26,045 bases of DNA from the NCBI GenBank assembly GCA_003552325.1, contig PUKM01000042.1:1-26045 (forward strand), given 5' to 3'. Shown here in pieces: positions 6,962-14,596 of the stretch. Below the pieces are notes generated by a model, which had not been told where the DNA came from, did no database searches, and saw nothing but the letters and a program-made list of their open reading frames with translations. The translations under genes were made by a program, and so were the position numbers. Positions within the stretch are counted from its first letter, which is position 1; every line of letters starts with the position of its first letter. The stretch comes from Natrialbaceae archaeon. GTDB taxonomy: Archaea > Halobacteriota > Halobacteria > Halobacteriales > Natrialbaceae.

Positions 6962-7123
6962 CTAAGTGGCACTCGAGTCGATCCCGTTGATCTTTACGAA
7001 GCCGTAGTCACATCCTGGACAGTGCCACTTCACCTTTTCACCGAGGTGAAGGGTCGTACTCGCTGCACGGTAGAACGTTTGCTCCCCACAGTCCGGACAC
7101 TCAGCGTCGAGTTCCATGCTCAT
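6962..7123 (-). CDS. Small zinc-ribbon protein (DUF7838-like)
   Basis: This 53-residue protein has two CPxCG-type knuckles, CPDCGEQTFYRA and CPGCDYGF, which should bind one zinc ion as a beta-ribbon. The central YRAASTTLHLGEKVKWHCPG is strongly typical of a small family found throughout haloarchaea, which I know as DUF7838. ATG 7123 (MSMELDAECPDC) is chosen because GAGGG lies about seven bases before it and a TATA-like TTCAAAC lies about 27 bases upstream; an upstream in-frame ATG at 7183 adds 20 residues that do not resemble the family. Function is unknown. Confidence 0.8.
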   Translation of the reverse strand: MSMELDAECPDCGEQTFYRAASTTLHLGEKVKWHCPGCDYGFVKINGIDSSAT

Positions 7124-7295
7124 ATTCGACCCTCGATGCTCGAGTGGTTTGAACGTACTGATTTTGACGACGCGCTGAGGCACCGTCGTAAATCATATGA
7201 TGATATACAAAAATCCATTATCGACAAGGCGTCTCATACGGGCCAGTCTGCTGAGAGCCACGTGATTAAGGTTCTACCAGTCTTACGGGTGGATA

Positions 7296-7835
7296 ATGCC
7301 CATCTACACCGGTCGAGGCGACGATGGCGGGACGGACCTCCGAGATATGACTCGAGTGTCGAAGACACACCCACGGATCGAGGCCTATGGTACCGTCGAC
7401 GAGCTCAATGCCCTCATCGGCACGATTCGACCTACCGGGGAATCCGATATCGACGAACAACTTGCCACGATACAAAACCATCTTCACATCGTACAGGCGG
7501 ATTTCGCCAATCCCGATCCGGACCCCGATGATCCCGTCATCGAACCGCAGCACATCGAGACTATCGAAAACTGGATCGACGACCACGACGAATCGCTCGA
7601 ACCGCTGACGTCGTTCATCCTTCCTACCGGCTCCGCACACGGGGCAAAACTCCACCATGCGCGAGCGGTATGCCGGCGGGCTGAACGGCGGGCGGTTGAT
7701 CTCGCGGAGACCGAGCCCGGCTCGACGAACGTCGAAGCCGTCCAGTACCTGAATCGGTTGTCGGACGGGCTGTTCACCCTCGCTCGAGTGGTGAACCAGC
7801 GGGCCGGGAAACTGGAGGAGACGCCGTCGTACTGA
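7296..7835 (+). CDS. Cob(I)alamin adenosyltransferase, PduO type
   Basis: The 179-residue cytoplasmic enzyme transfers the adenosyl group of ATP to cob(I)alamin, giving adenosylcobalamin. Family motifs are all present: YTGRGDDGGT at residues 4-13 (ATP binding), EAYGTVDELNALIG, the arginine-rich RAVCRRAERRAV helix, and NRLSDGLFTLAR near the end. Length is normal for PduO-type single-domain enzymes. TATA-like ATTAAG at 7265-7270 lies about 28 bases before ATG 7296, so the mRNA is probably leaderless. No other cobalamin gene is in the window. Confidence 0.93.
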   Translation: MPIYTGRGDDGGTDLRDMTRVSKTHPRIEAYGTVDELNALIGTIRPTGESDIDEQLATIQNHLHIVQADFANPDPDPDDPVIEPQHIETIENWIDDHDESLEPLTSFILPTGSAHGAKLHHARAVCRRAERRAVDLAETEPGSTNVEAVQYLNRLSDGLFTLARVVNQRAGKLEETPSY

Positions 7836-7920
7836 GCTGACGGTCGGACGGCGGTCGGTCTTATTTTGTGGTCTTCTAGGACGCCAAACAGAGAGTGAGA
7901 TGTCGGTATCGAAAGGAACG

Positions 7921-7926
7921 TTTAAG
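7921..7926 (+). promoter_or_regulatory. TATA-like box of the tRNA-Val gene
   Basis: TTTAAG is centred about 29 bases before the first base of the tRNA, the expected distance for an archaeal promoter starting at or near the mature 5' end. Confidence 0.45.
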
Positions 7927-7952
7927 ATTGCAGGCCGGATAGGCTCGAGTGC

Positions 7953-8027
7953 GGGTTGGTGATCTAGTCCGGTTATGATACCTCCTTCACACGGAGGAAG
8001 TCGGCAGTTCAAATCTGCCCCAACCCA
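7953..8027 (+). tRNA. tRNA-Val (CAC anticodon)
   Basis: A complete cloverleaf fits 75 bases. The acceptor stem is GGGTTGG (7953-7959) with CCAACCC (8020-8026) and A73 at 8027. The anticodon stem is CCTCC/GGAGG (7981-7985, 7993-7997) around the loop TTCACAC, giving anticodon CAC at 7988-7990, which reads the valine codon GUG. The T arm is GGCAG/CTGCC around TTCAAAT. The D loop holds the usual GG. CCA is not encoded and there is no intron. The 3' part is repeated twice downstream. Confidence 0.95.
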
Positions 8028-8300
8028 CTGATTTTGTGCTGAGTAAGCCCGTGAGGCGTACGTTCGTTACCTTCGGGTAATTTGAACCCTGGAAGTCGCA
8101 GCTCGCACAGAGAACGAAGTGAGCGAGCAAGACCGTCTTCCTCTGGTTCAAATCTGCCCCAACCCACTTCTGACGAACATTGACAACGAGCAGAGCGAGG
8201 AGTCCGTGAGTGAGAAATGGGCACGGAAGATTTGAGTGAGGCGATTCGCGCGCAGCGAAGCGAGCACGTCTCGATGTCGTTCAAATCTGCCCCAACCCAC
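8007..8300 (+). repeat. Tandem partial copies of the tRNA-Val 3' end (att-like)
   Basis: The last 21 bases of the tRNA plus one (8007-8028, starting GTTCAAATCTGCCCC) recur without mismatch at 8146-8167 and 8279-8300, spaced 139 and 133 bases apart. The second and third copies also share about 35 further bases (TTCTGACGAACAT and on, a few differences). The fragments lack the acceptor 5' strand, D arm and anticodon arm, so they are not tRNAs. Such 3' fragments are what tyrosine-recombinase integration at a tRNA leaves behind; here no integrase is present between them. Confidence 0.8.
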
Positions 8301-8469
8301 TTCTGACGAACATCGACCACCAGCAGAGCGAGAAGTCTGTCGGTCAAAGATATATGAGAGGTGAACGATGCGAGTTGGACACACTGAAACGAGTACGTCT
8401 CGAGCTTCGCGCAACCCTACCGAACGGAGAGCCAGCTAGGAAAGTGGTACGTACAGAAACACCACAAAC
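8028..8469. other. Non-coding stretch between tRNA-Val and the rhodanese gene
   Basis: This stretch holds the two tRNA-derived fragments and their spacers and no convincing gene. The spacers contain motifs of the form GAACGAAGTGAGCGAGC and CGCAGCGAAGCGAGC before each fragment, so whole units, not only the fragments, appear duplicated and diverged. Confidence 0.55.
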
Positions 8470-8862
8470 TTGTATGCCCGACCCAATATTACACTCACGA
8501 CTATTCGACCCCCCGCCCTCGAGGAGCAGCTCGAGTCAGGTGCGGAACCGTTTGTGCTGGATATTCGTCCTGCGGACGTGTACAAAACGGACGCTATCGA
8601 GGGGAGCTACAATATTCCGGTCTACAACGAATTGAGCAGCGGGGACGAGTCCGCCTTCCGCAACCGGCTCGATAGGGTTCCGTCCGACGAACCGGTGGTC
8701 GTGGTGTGTAAAATGGGAATCGTCGCCAAGCGAGCGACACGCATCCTCGTCGACGAGGGATACGAAGCGGACACGCTCGCTGGTGGAATGAGTGGGTGGA
8801 ACGGCTACCAAAACGGGTCATTGGGCTACAAGATTCGCTCGACAATCTGGAACCTCCGGTAG
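8470..8862 (+). CDS. Rhodanese-like domain protein
   Basis: This single rhodanese domain (130 aa) is a probable sulfurtransferase or persulfide carrier in the cytoplasm. It shows VLDIRPADVYKTDAIEGSYN near the N-terminus, the active-site loop VVVCKMGIVAKRA with the catalytic Cys, and LAGGMSGWNGYQNGSLGYK at the end. The only plausible start that keeps the first strand is TTG at 8470: an in-frame stop lies at 8437 and no ATG or GTG is found between. TTG starts are rare in haloarchaea. It might serve thiolation or the sulfur chemistry suggested by the respiratory operon, but it is not linked to it. Confidence 0.85.
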   Translation: MYARPNITLTTIRPPALEEQLESGAEPFVLDIRPADVYKTDAIEGSYNIPVYNELSSGDESAFRNRLDRVPSDEPVVVVCKMGIVAKRATRILVDEGYEADTLAGGMSGWNGYQNGSLGYKIRSTIWNLR

Positions 8863-8902
8863 TGGCTCGAGAACAAGCCGTCTGCGTTCACCCCTAGATA
8901 CC

Positions 8903-8916
8903 CACACTCGAGTGTG
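8903..8916. promoter_or_regulatory. 14-bp perfect palindrome between convergent genes
   Basis: CACACTCGAGTGTG is its own reverse complement and lies between the ends of the rhodanese gene and the electron transfer flavoprotein operon. Without a loop or T-tract it is a poor terminator; a protein binding site is possible. It includes the CTCGAG hexamer that is very frequent in this genome, so chance is a real alternative. Confidence 0.25.
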
Positions 8917-8957
8917 TTCCATTGGTTGTATGGGACGCCACGGAGAGAGACACGCGC

Positions 8958-9386
8958 TCACTCTCTTTCTGGGACTGTTACCCCCGTCAGCAACTCGCCG
9001 ACGTCGTGGACGTTTCGGGTCTGGACGAGCAGTTCTGCGGCCTCCCGAAGGGAAAACGTTGCGTCGAGGTCGACACCGTGACAGCGTGTGAAACACTCGA
9101 GCCACTGGTTCATCGCCCGCTCGAGCGCCTCGAATTCGCCCGGCGAAAACCGATACATGCGCCCCCCAGTTCGTCCTTCGACGTACACCCAGACGGCCGG
9201 GCCGACGCCCTCGGTGAGAAAGTAGTATCCATCGAGGGTAACCAGGTGGTGCTCCTCGAGGTGGGCGATCGCCCGTCGATCGTACGCCGCTCGAGTGACG
9301 AGATCGTCGATACGTGCGGCGAGCGATTCGGGTGGTTGCTCGTGGCCGTTGGCGCTGGTCCCGTTGTCGCCGGAGTTATCGACCAT
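8958..9386 (-). CDS. Unidentified last gene of the electron transfer flavoprotein operon
   Basis: I do not recognise the family of this 142-residue soluble protein. After a polar N-terminus it carries LAARIDDLVTRAAYDRRAIA, a short beta-rich part (LVTLDGYYFL, AVWVYVEGRTGGRMYRFSPG) and a helical C-terminal half with two cysteines (WLECFTRCHG). ATG 9386 overlaps the TAA of the preceding flavoprotein gene (TAATG), so the two are translationally coupled. Position at the end of etfB-etfA-fixCX suggests a role in that electron transfer system, for example as a small partner or assembly factor; this is inference from coupling only. Confidence 0.8.
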   Translation of the reverse strand: MVDNSGDNGTSANGHEQPPESLAARIDDLVTRAAYDRRAIAHLEEHHLVTLDGYYFLTEGVGPAVWVYVEGRTGGRMYRFSPGEFEALERAMNQWLECFTRCHGVDLDATFSLREAAELLVQTRNVHDVGELLTGVTVPERE

Positions 9387-11068
9387 TACCCCTGTCTGAA
9401 TTCGACGCCTTTCCCCCCGCGTGGATGCTCCCACTCGGTGTCTGCAACGATCGCACAGGTGCCACATTCGACGCAGGGTTGGGTGTCGAGGCTGACGAGG
9501 GTTTCTTCCGAGCCGTTTGTCTTGACGGTCTCAGAGCGGTAACAGCCACCGCCGAAATCTTCAGCACTGACCGGACAGGCGTAGACGGCGGCTCCGCTGG
9601 CCTCGTAACTATTATCCTGGAGTCGAATGTGCGGGTTGCCCACGTCAGTGTCGTAGGTGAGATCACCGATGCGCTCCTCTAGACTCGGGGGCTCAACCTC
9701 GTTTTCCCAGTGAACGGTCCGGCCGTGCTGTTCACCGATAATCGTTGGCAGGGTAGTGTATCCTGTTTCCGTATCCGGAAGCATACCCACGAGGAACGGG
9801 GAGTTGTAGGCTTTCGCCAGAAGCCGCTTGGCGATGGGATTGCCGACAGCGACGGAGCCAACGGGTGAATTGAGTACCCCCTCACTGACGCGAGTTACGA
9901 GGCCATGTTCACCGACGGTGCTCGAGAGTTCGTATCGACGGGGACGAAGTTTCCCCATCGTCCCGGATTGCTCGAGCATGGTGGTGTATCGTCGACCCGG
10001 GGATTCGGGGTCGGCGTTTCCGCGCGTGAGCATGTATGCGTCAGCAGCGAGGGCACCCGCGGTCACGGCATGGTTCATGCCTTTGATGATGGGGCCCTGT
10101 GCTTGCATCTGTCCGGCGGCATCGCCGACGAGGACCAGGCGATCGCGGTAGGGCTCGCGATGGGCCACCTTCTTCGAGTCCGGAACCAGTTTCGCTCCGT
10201 ACTCGAGTTCGCGGTAGTCGTCGCCGAGCCACTGTGACAGCAGTGGATGGGTCAGGAGGGCATCGAGCAGTTGGTGGGGTTCGGCCTGCTCGGCAACGAG
10301 GCTGTCGAGGTGGAATACGGTCCCGATAGAGAGCGTGTCTTCGTTGGTGTAGAGGAATCCCCCACCACGGACGTCCTCGAAGAGGTCGCCCGAGAAGAGG
10401 TGGGCAACGCCTTCGTCGGGCTCGAGGTCGAACCGATCGTTGATCACGTCCGGGTCCATTTCGACGACGGCTTTGACGCCCTGGAACCACTCGTCGGGCT
10501 CTTCCCAGTCCATGAGTCCGGCGTCGCGTGCGAGTTCGGAGTTGACGCCATCGGCGGCGACGATCAGGTCGGCCGTAATTGGGTCGAGTTCATCACAGGT
10601 GACGCCGACGATCTCTCCGTTTTCACGCAAGAGTCCGTTGACCCGCACGTCGGTCAGGACGCCCCCACCAGTTTCACTCGTCAGTTCGTGGACACGACCC
10701 TCGAGCCAACTGTCCATGTGCCGACGGAGGACGGCATCACACCAGTCGGTGTCGTGTTCGTGTAAGTCGGTCAGGTCGAACGTTTTGACCTTATTTCCAG
10801 CGATGTTGTGGATCTCGTACTCGGTCACCGGCCGTTCGGCTGCTGCTTCGCGAAAGTTGGGAAACAGATCGTCGATGGTGTAGGGGGCGGAGTCTTCAGC
10901 ATAGATGAGTCCGCCGGAGACGTTTTTCGACCCTGCGGCGGTTCCCCGCTCGAGGACGAGTGTTTCGATCCCATGGTCGGCCAAACGGGCGGCAGCCGCT
11001 GCACCGCCAGGTCCACAGCCGACGACCAGTGCCTCGTAGTGTTCGTACTCGCCGTCACTGGTCGGCAT
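9386..11068 (-). CDS. FixC-FixX fusion: ETF:quinone oxidoreductase-like flavoprotein
   Basis: The 560-residue protein takes electrons from electron transfer flavoprotein and passes them to the quinone pool. Residues 12-40 form the FAD Rossmann fold (VVGCGPGGAAAAARLADHG), LVLVGDAAGQMQAQGPIIKG is the second FAD motif, and the GG doublet NVSGGLIYAE is typical of FixC. From about residue 440 it resembles the FixX ferredoxin, with C498, C509 and the CVECGTC triplet C532/C535/C538 for an iron-sulfur cluster. FixC and FixX are separate proteins in nitrogen-fixing bacteria; here they are one chain. Start and stop overlap the neighbouring genes (TGATG upstream, TAATG downstream). Confidence 0.92.
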   Translation of the reverse strand: MPTSDGEYEHYEALVVGCGPGGAAAAARLADHGIETLVLERGTAAGSKNVSGGLIYAEDSAPYTIDDLFPNFREAAAERPVTEYEIHNIAGNKVKTFDLTDLHEHDTDWCDAVLRRHMDSWLEGRVHELTSETGGGVLTDVRVNGLLRENGEIVGVTCDELDPITADLIVAADGVNSELARDAGLMDWEEPDEWFQGVKAVVEMDPDVINDRFDLEPDEGVAHLFSGDLFEDVRGGGFLYTNEDTLSIGTVFHLDSLVAEQAEPHQLLDALLTHPLLSQWLGDDYRELEYGAKLVPDSKKVAHREPYRDRLVLVGDAAGQMQAQGPIIKGMNHAVTAGALAADAYMLTRGNADPESPGRRYTTMLEQSGTMGKLRPRRYELSSTVGEHGLVTRVSEGVLNSPVGSVAVGNPIAKRLLAKAYNSPFLVGMLPDTETGYTTLPTIIGEQHGRTVHWENEVEPPSLEERIGDLTYDTDVGNPHIRLQDNSYEASGAAVYACPVSAEDFGGGCYRSETVKTNGSEETLVSLDTQPCVECGTCAIVADTEWEHPRGGKGVEFRQG

Positions 11069-12618
11069 CAGTCTTCACCTCCGTCGGTGGCGGCCTCAAG
11101 AGGAACGGTTCCGGATTTTACGGCTTCCGTCAACTGTGGCAAGACCTCGAAGAGATCACCCTCGATGTAGTAGTCGCTGAAATCTCTGATGGTTGCGTCT
11201 GGATCAGTGTTGATCGCGATGATGGTATCCGATTCATCCATGCCGACTTTGTGTTGGACGGCTCCGGAAACGCCCGCGGCGATGTACAACGGCGGGGCGA
11301 CGACCTGGCCGGTTTCGCCGATCTGGCGTTCTTCTTTCGAGTACGACTCGACGTGGCCGTCGAACTGGTACGAAGACGTCACGATCCCACGAGTGATACC
11401 CAGGGCTGCATCGTCGAAGGCGTCGACGAGTTCGAGACCGAGTTCCATCCCGAGAGTTGGATCGTCGCCAATCCCGCGGCCGAGACAGACGACGACCTCG
11501 TGGCCGGTGAGGTCGACACCCGCGTCGAGTTGATCGTACTCGGTGACCTCAACGGCGAACCACTCGTCCTCGAGTTCCATGTCGTGTTCGACGACGAGTC
11601 CGTCCCGTTCGTGGTCTGGTTCGGGGAGGTCGAAGGTACCCGGGATGACGGAGGCTCCCTGTGGGTGGAAGTCACGGTCAGGGTTGTCCAGACAGAGGAT
11701 CGTCGAGTACTCAAAGCCCGAGAAATCAGGCCGCTTCATGTGCAACACACGGTCGAACGTCTTTTTCACGCCGGGTTCGCCGGTTTTGACCGGATTCGAA
11801 ATCTCGGTTTCCTCGATGAACAGGTCAGAGCAGTCAGAAGCCAACCCCGAGTCGAGTTCGGCCTGCACGAGGGCTGAGAGATCCCGACCGTTGTTCGTCG
11901 CCGGGAAGATCGTATATCGTGGTTCGTCGTAGTCCCGCCAGTCGGTCGACTCGACGGTCCCCTGCCCTCGAGCCATATGTGAGGCAATTTCGGTGTAGGG
12001 TTTGTGGAGGAAGCGCTCGAGACGGTCGTCGTCGTGGTAGACGGCGACGTCAGCCCCGTAGGCGATACACTCCTCGGCGAGGCCTTCACAGTCGTCGCCG
12101 ATGACGAACGCAACGACGTCTTCCTCGTCACCGTAGTCCTCAGCGTACTGGTCCATGAGCGCTCGAGCCTTCCCGAGCATCTCCTTCGAGACGTCGAGGA
12201 GGTCGCCCTGTTGGGTCTCACAGAAGACCCACATGTCCCGATAGGTGCCACCGTTTAGGGCACGAACGTGTTTTTTGTCGCGTGTCGGTTCCTCGACCTC
12301 GTCTGCGCCGTCGTCAGCGTCGGCTGCCGCTGGTTCTCCCGCCGGTTCGTCCTCCGGATCGGCGTCCTCGCCGACGTCCTCACTGGTCTCTCGGTACTCG
12401 CCTTCGGTTTCGTCGTCCGCAGTTTCGTCCGCCTGTCCTCCGTCGTCTTCGCTCGTCTCGAGTGCGTCGAGGCGTTTGTGAATCGCCTCGCTCGCCGTTT
12501 TCCGATCTTTCCCGGCTTGTTCGGCCTCGAGAACGGCCTGTACGGTATCGATATCCTCGAGAGTGTCCAGTTCCTCACGGAGTTCGTCGACGGTGTAGTC
12601 GGATGGATCCACTGTCAT
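11068..12618 (-). CDS. etfA: Electron transfer flavoprotein alpha subunit with N-terminal extension
   Basis: This is the FAD-binding alpha subunit (516 aa). The C-terminal FAD domain is clear: GRGIGDDPTLGMELGLELVD, then ERQIGETGQVVAPPLYIAAG with VSGAVQHKVGM, and TIIAINTDPDATI. The normal ETF-alpha body begins near residue 120. Before it lie a helical module (TVDELREELDTLEDI through GKDRKTASEAIHKRLDAL) and a very acidic Asp/Glu-rich linker, making the protein much longer than the usual 310-340 residues. It starts two bases after the etfB stop and overlaps the fixCX start by one base. Confidence 0.92.
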   Translation of the reverse strand: MTVDPSDYTVDELREELDTLEDIDTVQAVLEAEQAGKDRKTASEAIHKRLDALETSEDDGGQADETADDETEGEYRETSEDVGEDADPEDEPAGEPAAADADDGADEVEEPTRDKKHVRALNGGTYRDMWVFCETQQGDLLDVSKEMLGKARALMDQYAEDYGDEEDVVAFVIGDDCEGLAEECIAYGADVAVYHDDDRLERFLHKPYTEIASHMARGQGTVESTDWRDYDEPRYTIFPATNNGRDLSALVQAELDSGLASDCSDLFIEETEISNPVKTGEPGVKKTFDRVLHMKRPDFSGFEYSTILCLDNPDRDFHPQGASVIPGTFDLPEPDHERDGLVVEHDMELEDEWFAVEVTEYDQLDAGVDLTGHEVVVCLGRGIGDDPTLGMELGLELVDAFDDAALGITRGIVTSSYQFDGHVESYSKEERQIGETGQVVAPPLYIAAGVSGAVQHKVGMDESDTIIAINTDPDATIRDFSDYYIEGDLFEVLPQLTEAVKSGTVPLEAATDGGED

Positions 12619-12620
12619 GG

Positions 12621-13484
12621 TCAGTCACCTGCAGCAAACGGCTGTAGTTCCTCGAGCACCGGTGTCATTTGGGCGTCATCGGTTGGGTCGACCATCGTTG
12701 CGTCCCGTTCGGAGGGCGCTTTCGGGATTGGGTCGACGGAGGAGACGATCGTTGGCGAGCCGTCGAGCCCGATGTATTCGGGATCGAGTCGCATGTCCTC
12801 GTGATCCCACGTGGTCAGGTACGCCTCGTGATCGGCGGCCCGTTCCTGTGTCGCCGCTCGCAATCGTTTGTGCTCGAGTCGGTGTGACGCCTTGCGATAC
12901 GTTGGGGAAAACTCCGGGTCGGGGATCACGACACACGGAAGCGGTGCTTCGACGGTCTCAATTTCGTCGACGTCCCCCTCGACGAGGCGTTTCGCGCGCA
13001 GTTGGCGAGCCTCGGGGTCGATATCGAGCGCAACGACGTGGGTGACGATCGGCCACTCGAGACACCACGCGGTCTGCGGTCCGGTGTGCCCCGTCTCACC
13101 GTCAGCCGTTTTGAACCCGGCAAAGAGCACGTCCACGTCGGCGACTTCTTCCTGATACTTCTCGATGGCCGCCGAGAGTGTGATCGCTGTCGCCCACGTG
13201 TCAGAGGCGGCGAGGGCACGGTCTGAGAGTAAATAGCTGTCGTCGCTGTAAATGTAATCCATTGCCTCCTCGAGCACGCTCGAGTAACTCGGTGGGCCCA
13301 TACTCATGCCGCTGACGTGCCCGCCGTGGCGCACGCGCGTCTGGAGGGCCGCCTCGAGGGCGAAGTGGTCGTTCGGGTTCATCACTGTCGGCGTCTTCCC
13401 GCGCTCGAGGTGGCCTTCGTCGTCGAACGAGACGGCCCCCTCGGAAAAGTCTGGGACGCCTTTCGTCAGCACTATGGAACGCAT
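12621..13484 (-). CDS. etfB: Electron transfer flavoprotein beta subunit
   Basis: The 287-residue partner of EtfA begins MRSIVLTKGVPDFSEG and continues with the beta-subunit signature, including NPNDHFALEAAL and FAGFKTADGETGHTGPQTAW, where the last part lines the nucleotide/FAD pocket. ATG 13484 is chosen as the family start; the frame is open upstream but unlike ETF. It is the first gene of the four-gene operon etfB-etfA-fixCX-unknown, which probably feeds electrons from acyl-CoA or other dehydrogenases to menaquinone. Whether it bifurcates electrons cannot be read from the sequence. Confidence 0.92.
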   Translation of the reverse strand: MRSIVLTKGVPDFSEGAVSFDDEGHLERGKTPTVMNPNDHFALEAALQTRVRHGGHVSGMSMGPPSYSSVLEEAMDYIYSDDSYLLSDRALAASDTWATAITLSAAIEKYQEEVADVDVLFAGFKTADGETGHTGPQTAWCLEWPIVTHVVALDIDPEARQLRAKRLVEGDVDEIETVEAPLPCVVIPDPEFSPTYRKASHRLEHKRLRAATQERAADHEAYLTTWDHEDMRLDPEYIGLDGSPTIVSSVDPIPKAPSERDATMVDPTDDAQMTPVLEELQPFAAGD

Positions 13485-13550
13485 TGTGGCCTCCGTGGCT
13501 GTGGTGTGCTTGGTTGTAACATACTCAGTTGCCTGTATCGCAACATTAGT

Positions 13551-13556
13551 TATTAA
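13551..13556 (-). promoter_or_regulatory. TATA-like box of the etf operon
   Basis: TTAATA on the minus strand lies in an AT-rich patch between the bactofilin-like gene and etfB. It predicts a transcript start near 13527 and a leader of about 40 bases. No other promoter is apparent within the tightly packed operon. Confidence 0.35.
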
Positions 13557-13623
13557 GGATAGGGGTAAACTTCCCGGTGCGCGACAGGTACCAGAAATTG
13601 TTGCCGGGAATAGTGTCGAGTAA

Positions 13624-14478
13624 TCACTCGATGTCGCGTTCGGTCGTCCCCATCGTGATCTCGCCACTCGCACGAATCGAGCCATCTACCTCGGCTCCGG
13701 GGCCGATATCGAGATTGCGGCAGGAGACGTCGCCAAGGACACGAACGTCGGGCCCGAGTGTAACGGAGCCCTCGCGCGTGGTGACGTCTCCGTGAATACG
13801 CGTCCCGTCATCGATGGTAATGTCTCCTCGAGCGCGCAGACTCCCAAAGATGTTGCCGTCCGTGCCGACGGCGATCCGTTGGGCTCGAACGTTCCCATGG
13901 AGTCGGCAGTCGTCGCCGATCCGTGCGGGCGTCGAGACGCGCCAGGCATCGTCGCTCACGGTGGCATTTGGCGGGACGACCAGTGGTTCGACGGTGGCCT
14001 CTGCCTCTTCGTCGACGAGTTCGTCTATAAACTGTTGGGCGGCGTCCTCTTCGCCGATGAGGAGGAGGTGTTTGAGGTACATAAAGAGGAAGACGAACGT
14101 CGGCATGGGATTTCGAATAACGATCCAGCCGTTTGCCTCGAATCCGTCTTCGATATCGACGTCGTCCCCGATGTCGAGGTCGCCCGCGACTTTGAGTTGG
14201 CCACCGATGTGTACTTTCTCGCCGAGATAGGCATCTTCGCCCACGAGAACGTTATCAGCGACGTCACACCACATGTCGAGGCGACAGTCACCTTCGGCTT
14301 CGATCGCCCCGCCGAAGGTGGCTCCCTCGCCAGCAAGAACGTTCCGGCCGCGAACGCCAAACTCAACCGTCGAGCGTCCACCAACGAGGATGTCGCCGGC
14401 GCTTACGAGGTCGTGCTCTTGGGCTTCCGTGCCGGTCGGCACGACGAGTTCCTCGAGCGGATCGCTACTGAAGGCCAC
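13624..14478 (-). CDS. Bactofilin-like polymer-forming cytoskeletal protein
   Basis: The protein is built from short glycine/valine-rich turns (GDILVGGRSTVEFGVRGRNV, GEKVHIGGQLKVAGDLDIGD, HGDVTTREGSVTLGPDVRVL), the look of a parallel beta-helix as in bactofilins. A non-repetitive hydrophobic insert (PTFVFLFMYLKHLLLIG) near the middle divides two beta-helix halves. Haloarchaeal bactofilin relatives (halofilins) affect cell shape; assignment to that group is inference. The frame reaches a GTG at 14496, but TTTATTA at about 14503-14510 is about 28 bases before the GTG at 14478, so a leaderless start there (GTG-GCC-TTC) is preferred, giving 284 residues. The gene reads towards etfB with about 140 bases between. 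Confidence 0.82.
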   Translation of the reverse strand: MAFSSDPLEELVVPTGTEAQEHDLVSAGDILVGGRSTVEFGVRGRNVLAGEGATFGGAIEAEGDCRLDMWCDVADNVLVGEDAYLGEKVHIGGQLKVAGDLDIGDDVDIEDGFEANGWIVIRNPMPTFVFLFMYLKHLLLIGEEDAAQQFIDELVDEEAEATVEPLVVPPNATVSDDAWRVSTPARIGDDCRLHGNVRAQRIAVGTDGNIFGSLRARGDITIDDGTRIHGDVTTREGSVTLGPDVRVLGDVSCRNLDIGPGAEVDGSIRASGEITMGTTERDIE

Positions 14479-14596
14479 ACTGTGTGGCAAAAACACTCCC
14501 GGGTAATAAACCCCGCGCGAACGTCAGACGGTCGGCAGACACGACTAAAATGGGGACGTGATGTAACAGGTCGTGCGTGTCAGTGTGCGATCCGAC

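Noticed and set aside
8146..8300. Additional tRNA-Val genes
   Set aside because: Only the T arm and acceptor 3' strand are repeated; the 5' half and anticodon arm are missing.
8903..8916. Intrinsic terminator at the palindrome between convergent genes
   Set aside because: No loop and no following T-tract; archaeal termination relies on T-runs.
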